Source: an uncultured Winogradskyella sp. | GTDB lineage: Bacteria; Bacteroidota; Bacteroidia; Flavobacteriales; Flavobacteriaceae | Assembly: GCF_947498345.1 (NCBI RefSeq) | Contig: NZ_CANMJY010000001.1 | Span: forward strand, 186,001 to 250,000 | DNA length: 64,000 nt | Reading direction: 5' to 3' | Shown: in pieces, positions 51,884-61,345 of the stretch | How positions within the stretch are numbered: position 1 is the stretch's first letter | How the letters are laid out: each line of letters starts with the position of its first letter | The notes under the pieces: model-generated | What the model was told of the DNA's origin: nothing | Seen by the model: only the letters and a program-made list of their open reading frames with translations | Database searches by the model: none | Position numbers and translations under genes: made by a program

Positions 51884-53205
51884 TGATAAAACGACTCATT
51901 GTAATTTGCATTACAATTATAGGTTCTGCTACTTTTGCACAACAGGGAACAGCATCTCCATACTCATTTTATGGTATAGGTAGCCTTAAATATAAAGGTA
52001 CTGTAGAAAACCGTAGTATGGGAGGTATTGGCGTGTACATTGATAGTATCCATGTTAATCTTAGAAACCCTGCTGCTTATGTGGGTAAAAATATAGAAGC
52101 TTTACCTTTTGAAGGTGAAAGTAGGCCAGTAAAATTTACTGTTGCAGGTACGATGTCTGATGTTAAGTTAAAAGGCAATTTTGGCGAAGCAGAGACAAAT
52201 ACTTCTACATTCGATTATCTGGCATTATCAGTTCCTGTTGGAAAATTTGGATTTGGATTTGGTTTATTGCCATACACATCTGTAGGCTATAAGCTAGATG
52301 ACATTAATGATAATAATGATTTGGTTAATAGATTTGATGGTGAAGGTGGAGTGAATAAAGTATTTGCAGGTTTTGGATATAAAATATCTGATAAACTAAG
52401 TGCAGGTGTAGATATACAATATAACTTTGGTAATATTCAAAACACAGCATTAGCTCTAGAATATAACCCAGAAGGAGAACTAGTGGAATATCAAACGAGA
52501 GAGTTTAACAGATCAGATTTAAGTGGTATTAACTTTAATTTTGGATTGGCATACAAAACAATGGTATCTGATAAATTAGAATTATCGGCAACTCTAGCTT
52601 ATGCTCCAGAAACTAAATTAGACTCTGATAATCAACGTACATACTCTACAGTAACGTTAAATCAAAGTACGTTTGATGTTATAAGAGTATTTCAAACAGA
52701 AGATGCAGACCTTGAGTCTTTAAATTTAGATAGAACCCAACTAACACTTCCGTCTCGATTAGCTATTGGTGCTGGTATAGGTCAACCAAGGTCTTGGTTT
52801 GTTGGTGCAGAATTCACCACTCAAAACACCAGTGATTTTTCTAATCCCGTTTTTAATAATACTAATGCGTCCTACGAAAATTCCTCTCAAATTGCTGTTG
52901 GCGGATTTTATATTCCTAACTACAACGCCTTCTCTGGCTATCTTAAACGTGTGGTTTACAGAGCAGGATTTAATTACGGTAATACAGGTTTGGTAATAAA
53001 TGATGAGTCAATTAACGAGTTTGGCATATCTTTTGGTCTAGGTTTACCAGTTGGAGATCGAAGTTTATTTTCTAATGCTAATTTTGGCTTAGAGTTTGGA
53101 AAACGAGGGACAACAAACCAAAATTTAGTTGAAGAGAATTTTATAAATTTTAACTTAAGTTTATCTTTGAACGCTAGATGGTTTAGACAAAGAAAGTATA
53201 ACTAA
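51883..53205 (+). CDS. Outer-membrane beta-barrel protein
   Basis: The 440-residue protein has a signal peptide (MIKRLIVICITIIGSATFAQ) and starts the mature part with TASPYSFYGIGSLKYKGTVE. Amphipathic beta strands alternate with Gly-rich turns (FGFGFGLLPYTSVGYKL), and the last residues (LSLNARWFRQRKYN) form an aromatic terminal strand. It resembles FadL/OmpP1-type barrels. Function unknown. It lies between coaX and the TPR protein gene. Confidence 0.8.
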   Translation: MIKRLIVICITIIGSATFAQQGTASPYSFYGIGSLKYKGTVENRSMGGIGVYIDSIHVNLRNPAAYVGKNIEALPFEGESRPVKFTVAGTMSDVKLKGNFGEAETNTSTFDYLALSVPVGKFGFGFGLLPYTSVGYKLDDINDNNDLVNRFDGEGGVNKVFAGFGYKISDKLSAGVDIQYNFGNIQNTALALEYNPEGELVEYQTREFNRSDLSGINFNFGLAYKTMVSDKLELSATLAYAPETKLDSDNQRTYSTVTLNQSTFDVIRVFQTEDADLESLNLDRTQLTLPSRLAIGAGIGQPRSWFVGAEFTTQNTSDFSNPVFNNTNASYENSSQIAVGGFYIPNYNAFSGYLKRVVYRAGFNYGNTGLVINDESINEFGISFGLGLPVGDRSLFSNANFGLEFGKRGTTNQNLVEENFINFNLSLSLNARWFRQRKYN

Positions 53206-53219
53206 CAATAAATAATAAG

Positions 53220-54590
53220 ATGAAGACGAGAATTACGATACTATTATTAGCATTATTTGCAGGTTTTAACATCGGTTTTGCTCAGCAAGATGAGGAATGT
53301 ATGAACAATCTGTCGATTTTTGATAGTTACGTTAAGAGCAAGAAATATGATGATGCTTATGGACCATGGAATATTGTAAGAAACAAGTGTCCAAAATTTA
53401 ACAGGGCAATTTATGTCCACGGGGTAAAAATTTTAAAGCATAAAATTAAAAACTCTGCTGGAGCTGATAAAGTAGCACATATTAACGATTTAATGCTGCT
53501 ACATGATCAAAGTAGAGAACATTTCGCCTCTAAATATGAACTAGGTGAGATATTAGAAGATAAAGCTAACTTAGCGTACAAGTACAAAAAAGATTTAGGT
53601 AAAACTAATGAGCAGCTTTATGCAATGTTTGAAGAAGCATACCAAAAGGATGCTAAGAATTTTACTAACCCACAGGCTTTATACACTTATTTTTCTTTAG
53701 CGGTAGATATTTACGATGCTGGTGCAAAAACATCTCAAGATGCACAAAAGATGTTTGACAAATATGATGATGTTATCGAGTTGATTGAGGGTATAGAAAA
53801 ATCCCATACAGAAGAGCTCAATAAATTAATTGAAAAGGAAGAGTCTGGTATAGCTTTAACTAAGAAAGAAGTACAATATAAAGACTATTACCAAAAAAGT
53901 CTCGAAGCTTTAGAGAAAGTTACAACAAGTATGGATCGCAAACTTGGTGATAGAGCTACTTGCGAAGTGCTAGTGCCATTATACAAAAAAGATTTTGAGC
54001 AAAACAAAACTAATGGAGTGTGGTTACAACGTGCCATGAATCGTATGTATGCTAAAGGCTGTAAAGAAAATCCATTATTTTTACAATTGGTAGAACAAAA
54101 GAATAATATTGAGCCAAGTGCTGATACAGCATTATACCTTTATTTACTGAGTGGTGATAAAAAGTATTTTGATCAATTTTTACAGTTAGAGAAAGATCCT
54201 TTGAAAAAGGCTAAGCAATATAAAAAGTTAGCTAATGAATATAAAAGTAAAGGAAGTTACAGCAAAGCAAGACAATATTATATGGAAGCTTTAAAACTAA
54301 ACCCGTCAGATGGTTCTCCTTACTTAGCAATTGCTGCAATGTATGCAAAGAGTGCTAATAATTGCGGTGATAGTAATTTTAACAAGAGAGCTGTATTTTG
54401 GTTAGCTGCTATTGAAGCAGAAAAAGCCGGTAGAGTAGACGGTCGTTTAAAATCTGCAGCAGCAAAATCGGCTACTAGTTATAGGGCTAGTGCACCAAGT
54501 AAGGCAGATATCTTTAACTGTGGTTGTTCTGGTACAACAATTAAAATTGGTTGTTGGATTGGTCGCTCAGTTACTGTACCAAAAATTTAA
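53220..54590 (+). CDS. Secreted TPR-repeat protein
   Basis: The 456-residue protein has a signal peptide (MKTRITILLLALFAGFNIGF). It contains several TPR-like helical pairs; the clearest is ANEYKSKGSYSKARQYYMEA, then LKLNPSDGSPYLAIAAMYAK. The C-terminus holds several Cys (FNCGCSG, KIGCWIGRS). It probably scaffolds envelope proteins. It follows the barrel gene by 14 bases, and its stop overlaps the lptC start (TAATG). Confidence 0.82.
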   Translation: MKTRITILLLALFAGFNIGFAQQDEECMNNLSIFDSYVKSKKYDDAYGPWNIVRNKCPKFNRAIYVHGVKILKHKIKNSAGADKVAHINDLMLLHDQSREHFASKYELGEILEDKANLAYKYKKDLGKTNEQLYAMFEEAYQKDAKNFTNPQALYTYFSLAVDIYDAGAKTSQDAQKMFDKYDDVIELIEGIEKSHTEELNKLIEKEESGIALTKKEVQYKDYYQKSLEALEKVTTSMDRKLGDRATCEVLVPLYKKDFEQNKTNGVWLQRAMNRMYAKGCKENPLFLQLVEQKNNIEPSADTALYLYLLSGDKKYFDQFLQLEKDPLKKAKQYKKLANEYKSKGSYSKARQYYMEALKLNPSDGSPYLAIAAMYAKSANNCGDSNFNKRAVFWLAAIEAEKAGRVDGRLKSAAAKSATSYRASAPSKADIFNCGCSGTTIKIGCWIGRSVTVPKI

Positions 54591-55156
54591 TGCAAATACA
54601 ATATTCACATATTATAAAAAACTTAGTCACAGCATTTGTTGTGACTTTGTTTTTTGCATGTGAAAATGATTTTAATGACGTGCAAAAAGTTGGTGTGCTT
54701 CAAAATCAACCAGTTGGTGAAGCAGAAGACATAGATTTAAAATATACAGAGTTTAAGTTGGACTCAGTACGTCTATTGGCAAATCTAATTAGCCCAAAAA
54801 TGTTAGATTATTCTAACAGAAATTTTCCGTTTAGGGAGTTTCCGGATGGTATCTTGCTAAAGATTTATGACGACAATAATAAGTTAACTACCATCACGTC
54901 TAATTATGCTATTTTCTACACGGAAACAAATATTATTGACTTAAGAGGCAATGTTACTATTACAACTCACGAGAACGAAACCTTAGTAACTGAGCAGTTG
55001 TATTATAACGAAAAACTAGAATGGCTCTTTACTAATAAGTCTTGGGTCTTTAATCGCACTGTTGGTCCTTTGCATGGTTTGGGTTTTGATTCTGATAAGG
55101 ATTTTAAAAACTTTCAAATGCTAGAAATGGGTGGTGATTTTGAACTCGAGAATTAA
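54590..55156 (+). CDS. lptC: LPS export protein LptC
   Basis: The start ATG at 54590 overlaps the upstream stop, giving 188 residues (MQIQYSHIIKNLVTAFVVTL). A longer frame upstream is antigenically out of place within the TPR gene. The lipobox-like FACEND follows the hydrophobic segment. The conserved NQPVGEAEDIDLKYTE, LLKIYDDNNKLTTITSNYA and DLRGNVTITTHENETLVTEQ match the LptC beta-jellyroll that bridges LptB2FG and LptA. Its position after the TPR gene is usual for Flavobacteriaceae. Confidence 0.88.
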   Translation: MQIQYSHIIKNLVTAFVVTLFFACENDFNDVQKVGVLQNQPVGEAEDIDLKYTEFKLDSVRLLANLISPKMLDYSNRNFPFREFPDGILLKIYDDNNKLTTITSNYAIFYTETNIIDLRGNVTITTHENETLVTEQLYYNEKLEWLFTNKSWVFNRTVGPLHGLGFDSDKDFKNFQMLEMGGDFELEN

Positions 55157-55192
55157 CTATCTTTACACTTTAATATAATAGATAACTAACTG

Positions 55193-55384
55193 ATGAAAAT
55201 TCTTAAATTTTTTCAATATGCATATATTTTCTTTGCTGCATTATTTCTGTGGGATGCCATTTCTAATTGGTCAGTAGATAGAAGTAGATCTTATATGTCA
55301 CTTTTCTTTGCTGCTCTGGCAGTATTTATGTTCTTTTTTAGAAAACGATTCGGTAAAAAGTTTGAAGATCGTAATAAAAAATAG
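55193..55384 (+). CDS. Small two-helix membrane protein
   Basis: The 63-residue protein has two hydrophobic segments (FFQYAYIFFAALFLWDAI and MSLFFAALAVFMFFFRKRF) with a short loop and a basic C-terminus. Function unknown. It lies 3 bases before the CorC/HlyC-type gene, so it may act with it. Confidence 0.72.
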   Translation: MKILKFFQYAYIFFAALFLWDAISNWSVDRSRSYMSLFFAALAVFMFFFRKRFGKKFEDRNKK

Positions 55385-55387
55385 ATC

Positions 55388-56677
55388 ATGACTGTAGATA
55401 TAGTAATTATTATAGCTACACTTATACTTTCAGCCTTTTTTTCTGGTATGGAGATTGCCTATGTCTCTTCCAATAAAATTCATATAGAACTAGAAAAAAA
55501 GCAAGACGATTTTTTGGGTAAAATTTTAGCGAGATTAACTGCTAAGCCTTCAAAATATATTGCTGCAATGCTTATTGGTAATAATATAGCCTTGGTTATT
55601 TATGGACTTAAAATGGGTGATGTTTTAGTGCATTGGTTTCAATCTCTTTTGCCCGCAGACAGTAATACCTTAAGTTATTTGTTAATTGATTTACAATTGC
55701 TCACTCAAACCGTAATTTCTACTTTGGTGATATTAATTACCGCAGAATTTCTACCTAAAGTGTTTTTTCAAATATATGCGAACACCTTACTCAAAGTTTT
55801 GGCATTACCAACATATATATTTTATATGCTGTTTTCCTGGATTTCGGATTTTGTGCTTTGGATTTCGGATGCAGTTCTTAAATATGTTTTTAAAGCCAAA
55901 GATGAAGATGTTGCTTTAGCAATGACAAAGGTAGAACTAGGTAACTACATTAGTGAACAGATGGAGTCAGTAGAAAACCATGACGATGTAGATAGTGAGA
56001 TTCAGATTTTTCAAAACGCACTTGAATTTTCAGAAGTAAAAGCCAGAGAAGTTATGGTGCCACGTACTGAAATTTCGGCTGTAGATATTTCAGAATCTAT
56101 TGATAATCTTAGGCAATTATTTATAGAAACCGGACGAACAAAAATTATTGTTTACAAAGATAATATTGACGATATTTTAGGTTATGTACACGCTTTTGAG
56201 CTTTTTAAAAAACCAAAAACGATCAAATCAATCATTATTCCGGTAAGTTTTGTACCAGAAACCATACTCATTAAAGATGTGCTCAATATTTTAACAAAAA
56301 AACGACAGAGTATAGCTGTAGTTATAGATGAGTACGGCGGAACATCTGGTATAATGACGGTCGAAGATATTATAGAAGAACTATTCGGTGAGATTGAAGA
56401 TGAGCATGATACACTTGAAATGACTGAAGAACAAATTAATGAAAACACCTATAAATTTTCTGCAAGATTAGAGGTAGACTATCTCAACGAAACCTATAAA
56501 TTAAACCTCCCCGAAAGTGAAAATTACGAAACATTAGGTGGTTTAATCGTTAATGCAACTGAAGAAATTCCGCAAGAAAATGATGATGTACAAATCGATA
56601 ATTTTAAATTTACAATCGAAGAAGTATCATCTACAAAAATAGATATAGTACTTCTTAAAATTCTCGAAATCGATTAA
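55388..56677 (+). CDS. CNNM/CorC-type hemolysin family membrane protein
   Basis: The 429-residue protein has an N-terminal CNNM domain with three to four membrane helices (about 1-190; FFSGMEIAYVSSNKIHIE), two CBS domains (about 205-335; VMVPRTEISAVDI and VVIDEYGGTSGIMTVEDI) and a C-terminal CorC_HlyC domain (about 345-429). The family is linked to magnesium efflux or homeostasis, and related proteins in this group include GldE. It continues the coaX-lptC gene line. Confidence 0.88.
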   Translation: MTVDIVIIIATLILSAFFSGMEIAYVSSNKIHIELEKKQDDFLGKILARLTAKPSKYIAAMLIGNNIALVIYGLKMGDVLVHWFQSLLPADSNTLSYLLIDLQLLTQTVISTLVILITAEFLPKVFFQIYANTLLKVLALPTYIFYMLFSWISDFVLWISDAVLKYVFKAKDEDVALAMTKVELGNYISEQMESVENHDDVDSEIQIFQNALEFSEVKAREVMVPRTEISAVDISESIDNLRQLFIETGRTKIIVYKDNIDDILGYVHAFELFKKPKTIKSIIIPVSFVPETILIKDVLNILTKKRQSIAVVIDEYGGTSGIMTVEDIIEELFGEIEDEHDTLEMTEEQINENTYKFSARLEVDYLNETYKLNLPESENYETLGGLIVNATEEIPQENDDVQIDNFKFTIEEVSSTKIDIVLLKILEID

Positions 56678-56735
56678 TACACTCCAATAGCTTATAAAAA
56701 GCAAATATCTCCTTTTATAATTTACTAGAAAATAC

Positions 56736-56743
56736 TATTTTCG
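56736..56743 (+). promoter_or_regulatory. Probable -7 element of the PpiD-like gene
   Basis: TATTTTCG matches TAnnTTTG at all but one base and lies 28 bases before the ATG at 56772, in the 95-base gap after the CNNM gene. Confidence 0.4.
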
Positions 56744-56771
56744 CAGACTTATTTATATCAAAAAGAAGACT

Positions 56772-58919
56772 ATGGCAGTTTTAAATAAAATTAGACAACG
56801 TTCACTGGTGTTAATTGTAGTTATCGCAATGGCCTTATTTGCTTTTGTTATTGGTGATTTGTTTAGAAATTCTGATGCACTTACAGGTGCAGCTCAAGAT
56901 GTAATCGCTACCGTAAATGGTAAAGACATTAATAGAACTGAGTTTCAGCAAAAAGTAAAGAATTATCAGGATAGAGCAGGAGGAAGAGCATCTAACACTC
57001 AAGCAATGAATGTTATTTACAATCAAGAGCTTCGCAAAATTATTTTACAAGATGAATTTGATGAGTTAGGCTTATCTGTAGAGAAAGATGAAATGCGCGA
57101 TTTACTGAAAAATAGTTTTTCTTCATACCCGGATTTTCAAGATGAAAACGGCACCTTTGATGTTAATCGATTAAACGCTTTTATTGCAAACTTAAAAGAT
57201 CTTAAAGGTGAAGCTGCTCCATTAGGTAATGTAATGGTTAATTACGAAAGTTGGGCAAACAATGAGCAAGCTATTGCTGCAAATGCGGTTCAACAATCGT
57301 ATTACAATATGATTAAAGCTGGTATGAGCACAACTATCGCAGAAGCAGAAGATGAGTATCTGGCAGATGCAAAAACTGTTGATATCCGTTTTGTGCAGGT
57401 CCCTTACACCACTATTGCAGATAGTTTAGTGAAAGTTGCCAAGTCTGATGTTAAGGCTTACATGAAAGATCACGAAGAAAAATTTAAGGCAGATGCTACC
57501 AGAGAAGTGGTTTATGTAGAATTTAAAGAAGAAGCTTCTAAAGCTGATGAAGATGCTATCAAAGCAGAGTTAATAGCTTTAAAAGATGATAAAGAGGTAC
57601 ATAACCAAAATAGTGGAAATATAGAAACTGAGGTTGGTTTCAATAATGTTAAAGATGTTCAGGAATTTGTAAATTCTAATTCAGACATTAAATACGATGA
57701 TTCATTCTTAAGAGCGGCACAATTACCTGCAGTTGCTAAGGATAGTATTATTAACATAGAAGTTGGTGAGTATTATGGGCCATATAAAGATGGAAACTAT
57801 TTTAAGTTATCTAAAGTTATCGCTACCAAGCAAATGGCAGATTCGGTAAAAGTAAGACATATATTAGTGCCTTATGCTGGTGGACAAAGAGCTGATGCGT
57901 CAGTTACAAAAACACAAGTTGAGGCTAAAGAAACAGCAGATAGTATATTAGCAAAGATAAAGAGTGGTACTAAGTTTATGGATTTATTAGACTTATCCTC
58001 TGATAAAGTAAGTAATGAACAAGATGGTGAAATCGAATTTGCATATAATGCTAGTATGGCGCCAGAGTTTAAAGCGTTTTCTTTCGACAATAAAGAAGGA
58101 GATATTGACGTAGTAGGTACATCTTTTGGATACCATGTTATAGAGATATTAGAACAAAAAAGTTTTAATAATGCCGTTAAAGTTGCTACTATTGCTAGAA
58201 AGGTTGAACCATCGGATCAAACACTTCAAGATGTTTTTAACAAGGTGTCTAAGTTCGAAATCGCAGCTAAAGACAGTGACTTTAATGAACTGGCTAAGGA
58301 ACGCGAACTAACCGTTAAGCCGGTTACGTTCAAAGAATTAGATGAAAATATGCCAGGTCTTGGAAGTCAAAGACAAGTCGTACGTTGGGTGTTTGAAGAT
58401 GATACTGATATAGGTGATTATAAAAGATTCCCAGTTTCTAATTTTGGATTTATAGTAGCTAAACTTGTAGAGAAAAATGAAGAAGGTTTAATGAATATCG
58501 AAGATGCTTCAGTGATTGCTGCTCCAGAAATTAGAAAAGAGAAAAAAGCAAAACTGATCCGCGATAAGATTACCGCTACAACTATTGATGAAATAGCTAA
58601 AAACCAAAGCCAAAGTGCAAAAACTGCGGCAGCAGTAACTATGAAAAATACAACATTAGCTGGTGCAGGAGTAGAGCCTAAAGTTGTAGGTGCGGCTTTT
58701 GGTCTAGAGCAAGGTAAAGTATCTAAACCAATAGATGGAGAAAAGGGGGTTTATGTTGTAGAAGTGACTAAAGTAAATGAAGCGACTAAGCTGGATAATT
58801 ACACATCAATAATGAATAGACTTAATACGGCCCGCAGAAATGCAGTTCAGAACAAAGTATATAAAGCTTTAGAAGAAGCCGCTGATATTGAAGATAATAG
58901 GGCTAAGACAGTTTATTAA
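56772..58919 (+). CDS. Membrane-anchored peptidyl-prolyl isomerase (PpiD/SurA-like)
   Basis: The 715-residue protein has one N-terminal membrane helix (about 12-31; LVLIVVIAMALFAFVIGDLF), a SurA-like N-terminal chaperone region (VIATVNGKDINRTEFQQKV), a central parvulin domain (about 360-470; KVRHILVPYAGG and SFGYHVIEILEQ) and a second degenerate domain. It faces the periplasm and helps fold outer-membrane proteins. It is likely monocistronic: an own promoter precedes it and a bidirectional terminator follows. Confidence 0.9.
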   Translation: MAVLNKIRQRSLVLIVVIAMALFAFVIGDLFRNSDALTGAAQDVIATVNGKDINRTEFQQKVKNYQDRAGGRASNTQAMNVIYNQELRKIILQDEFDELGLSVEKDEMRDLLKNSFSSYPDFQDENGTFDVNRLNAFIANLKDLKGEAAPLGNVMVNYESWANNEQAIAANAVQQSYYNMIKAGMSTTIAEAEDEYLADAKTVDIRFVQVPYTTIADSLVKVAKSDVKAYMKDHEEKFKADATREVVYVEFKEEASKADEDAIKAELIALKDDKEVHNQNSGNIETEVGFNNVKDVQEFVNSNSDIKYDDSFLRAAQLPAVAKDSIINIEVGEYYGPYKDGNYFKLSKVIATKQMADSVKVRHILVPYAGGQRADASVTKTQVEAKETADSILAKIKSGTKFMDLLDLSSDKVSNEQDGEIEFAYNASMAPEFKAFSFDNKEGDIDVVGTSFGYHVIEILEQKSFNNAVKVATIARKVEPSDQTLQDVFNKVSKFEIAAKDSDFNELAKERELTVKPVTFKELDENMPGLGSQRQVVRWVFEDDTDIGDYKRFPVSNFGFIVAKLVEKNEEGLMNIEDASVIAAPEIRKEKKAKLIRDKITATTIDEIAKNQSQSAKTAAAVTMKNTTLAGAGVEPKVVGAAFGLEQGKVSKPIDGEKGVYVVEVTKVNEATKLDNYTSIMNRLNTARRNAVQNKVYKALEEAADIEDNRAKTVY

Positions 58920-58940
58920 TCTTTAGTAGAGATAAGAACA

Positions 58941-58978
58941 TTAAAAAAGACTTTACAATATTGTAAAGTCTTTTTTAA
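58941..58978. terminator. Bidirectional terminator between the PpiD-like and GHMP kinase genes
   Basis: A long perfect palindrome centred at 58959/58960: AAAAAAGACTTTACAAT pairs with ATTGTAAAGTCTTTTTT. It carries A and T tracts on both sides and can end both convergent transcripts. Confidence 0.92.
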
Positions 58979-59895
58979 TTAATTACCATTTCATTATAGG
59001 GAATAACAGTTTCATACCCTTTAGACTTAAAATAATCAACTGGATTGGTTTTTGAAGTAGCTAAAACAAAATCTCCTCCCCAAGCACCAAGACTTTTTAC
59101 TGCACCGTCAAAATCTTTAAAAAGGCTTGACTTTACAGGTTCTAACTTAATTATTTCTGAGACTAAATTTTCATGTTTTACAATAAGGCTGTTAAACTCA
59201 GAAAGCGTTTCGCAATTAATTATTTGTTCTGTAATAGCGGTTATCGGTTTGCCTAAAGCAACTTTATCTTTATCATAAGTATTTAGTGTATAAGAAGACA
59301 TACCCTCTCTACTATCTTGTTTTTGGTTGAGGTATACAAAGTAAAGATGTTCTTTAAAAGAGGGATTAAATGTTACGTTTTTAACTACTGGATTATAAGA
59401 ACGATTCCATTGATAGATTATAGGTGTATTATTTTTTGCACAGGCAATATCATAGCCACTCCCGCCAAAAGTGTTGAATAATAGCTGATAAGCATTTACT
59501 TTAGCCCAGTTTGCTATATTATTTATTAATGTAGATGAGGTTCCTAAACCCCATTTTCTATTAAAATCTTGATGTGTTGTAATATTATAACCTTGATGAG
59601 TATTTAAAAACTTTGGATTTAAATGCTTAGCTTCTATTATAATTTGCCTAAGCCTAATCACCACATCTTTTCCTAATTGCTTTGTTACAAATTCAAAGTC
59701 ATTAAAAGAAAACTCATGTTCAAACCAAACCTCTCCTAATTCATTATAACTTTTCCATGCTATCGTATTAGTATTATTTTTTTCTACAATTAAGCTTTGG
59801 CCATATATTGTTGGTATGGCTAATGCTTTTGCACCATCTAATACAACGTATTCTCCAGTGATTAATAATTTGCCATTGCTTCTAAAAGTTTTCAT
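58975..59895 (-). CDS. GYDIA-type GHMP kinase (mevalonate pathway)
   Basis: The 306-residue GHMP kinase has the GTSSTLINNIANWA nucleotide loop (GxGSS-like, LGTSST) and the family-defining GGSGYDIACA motif. SNGKLLITGEYVVLDGAKAL is the N-terminal substrate strand. It probably phosphorylates mevalonate or phosphomevalonate. It lies one base downstream of the HMG-CoA reductase gene in the same direction, which fits isoprenoid synthesis through mevalonate. Confidence 0.88.
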   Translation of the reverse strand: MKTFRSNGKLLITGEYVVLDGAKALAIPTIYGQSLIVEKNNTNTIAWKSYNELGEVWFEHEFSFNDFEFVTKQLGKDVVIRLRQIIIEAKHLNPKFLNTHQGYNITTHQDFNRKWGLGTSSTLINNIANWAKVNAYQLLFNTFGGSGYDIACAKNNTPIIYQWNRSYNPVVKNVTFNPSFKEHLYFVYLNQKQDSREGMSSYTLNTYDKDKVALGKPITAITEQIINCETLSEFNSLIVKHENLVSEIIKLEPVKSSLFKDFDGAVKSLGAWGGDFVLATSKTNPVDYFKSKGYETVIPYNEMVIN

Positions 59896-61197
59896 TTAAT
59901 CCCTTAGATTTTCGATAGCTTCTACCACGGCATTGTGCGTTACAGTATTGGTCTTGAAGTATTCAATAAGTTTAGTTTTTTCTTCAGACGTGGCTTCAAA
60001 TTGATTTAAAATATTCATAAGATGCATTTTCATATGCCCTTCTTGTATACCAGTAGTCGTTAAAGATTTTACAGCTGCAAAATTTTGAGCTAAACCAGCA
60101 ACAGCAACAACCTGCATTAAGTCTTGTGCTGAAGGTTTTTCAAGCATCTCAAGAGAAAACTTAACTAATGGATGTAGGCTTGTTAAACCACCAACGGTTC
60201 CCAATGCTAAAGGAATTTCAATCCAAAATTTAAAAATATCATTATTAACAGAACAATGCGTTAAGCTCGAGTATTTACCGTTTCGTGAAGCAAAAGCATG
60301 TACGCCAGCTTCAACGGCTCTAAAATCATTTCCTGTGGCTAAAACAACAGCGTCAATACCATTCATTATTCCTTTGTTATGGGTTACTGCCCTATATGGT
60401 TCTATTTCAGCAATGTTAATGGCTTGTTTAAATTTTTCTGCAAATAATTGAGGGTTAACGATGTCTTTACTTTTTAATTCTATAATCGGGCATGAGACTT
60501 CAGCTTTAACCAAACAGTTAGGAACGTAGTTAGAAAGAATACTCATTACTATATCCAAATCACCTTCAAGAGTTGTTTTAGCTTCATTCTTAAATGTTTT
60601 GGCAAACTGCTCTAGACAAGAATTGATAAAATTTGCACCCATAGCGTCAAGCGTTTCAAACGTCGCATGCAATTGATAGTAATTATCTAAATCTTTAGAC
60701 AGATCTTTTAATTCAATATCTAAAATACCACCACCTCTGCGCTCCATATTCTTTGTAATATCAGAGGTAGAGGCAATTAATTTTGGCTTTACTACTTTGA
60801 AATACCCTTTAAGCTTATCAAAATCACCATTATAAGTAAAATGGACTTGTCCGATTTTTTCTGTTGAAATCACTTTAGTTTTAAAACCACCTCTGTCCAT
60901 CCAGAATTTAGCTGCCTTACTTGCAGCTGCAACAACAGAGCTTTCCTCAATAGCCATAGGAATAGTAAAAAGCTTATCATTAATTAGAAAATTCGGCGCT
61001 ACACCTAAAGGTAAATAGTAATTGGTTATGGTGTTTTCAATAAACTCATCATGAAGCTTCTGAAGCTTTTTGTCAGAACTCCAATATTGTGTCACCAGTT
61101 TTCTTGCTGCTGCTTTATCAGAAAAATAAGTATCTAAAAGCCATTCAATCTTTTCAGATTTAGAAAGCTTAGAAAAGCCAGAAATAGCATTTGGCAT
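59896..61197 (-). CDS. Hydroxymethylglutaryl-CoA reductase (class II type)
   Basis: The 433-residue enzyme has the HMG-CoA reductase motifs MAIEESSVVAAASKAAKFW (catalytic Glu), GNDFRAVEAGVHAFASR (catalytic Asp/Arg region) and IQEGHMKMHLMN (catalytic His). The sequence type is the class II, formally degradative, group, but in flavobacteria it serves mevalonate synthesis. It is followed at once by the GHMP kinase gene. A promoter element lies at 61219-61226. Confidence 0.93.
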   Translation of the reverse strand: MPNAISGFSKLSKSEKIEWLLDTYFSDKAAARKLVTQYWSSDKKLQKLHDEFIENTITNYYLPLGVAPNFLINDKLFTIPMAIEESSVVAAASKAAKFWMDRGGFKTKVISTEKIGQVHFTYNGDFDKLKGYFKVVKPKLIASTSDITKNMERRGGGILDIELKDLSKDLDNYYQLHATFETLDAMGANFINSCLEQFAKTFKNEAKTTLEGDLDIVMSILSNYVPNCLVKAEVSCPIIELKSKDIVNPQLFAEKFKQAINIAEIEPYRAVTHNKGIMNGIDAVVLATGNDFRAVEAGVHAFASRNGKYSSLTHCSVNNDIFKFWIEIPLALGTVGGLTSLHPLVKFSLEMLEKPSAQDLMQVVAVAGLAQNFAAVKSLTTTGIQEGHMKMHLMNILNQFEATSEEKTKLIEYFKTNTVTHNAVVEAIENLRD

Positions 61198-61218
61198 AGG
61201 TTAATGGTTTTGAAAAAG

Positions 61219-61226
61219 CAAAGATA
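61219..61226 (-). promoter_or_regulatory. -7 promoter element of the HMG-CoA reductase gene
   Basis: On the minus strand this reads TATCTTTG, an exact TAnnTTTG match 21 bases before the ATG at 61197. Confidence 0.55.
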
Positions 61227-61345
61227 CTTAGAATGGCATAAAATGTGTGCATTATCTAGCATTATTGCCGATTTACTGTTAATAATGCCTGTTTTTTGCA
61301 TAATTTTTAGTAAACTTGGCATGGCTATAATGAAATAGAATTTTA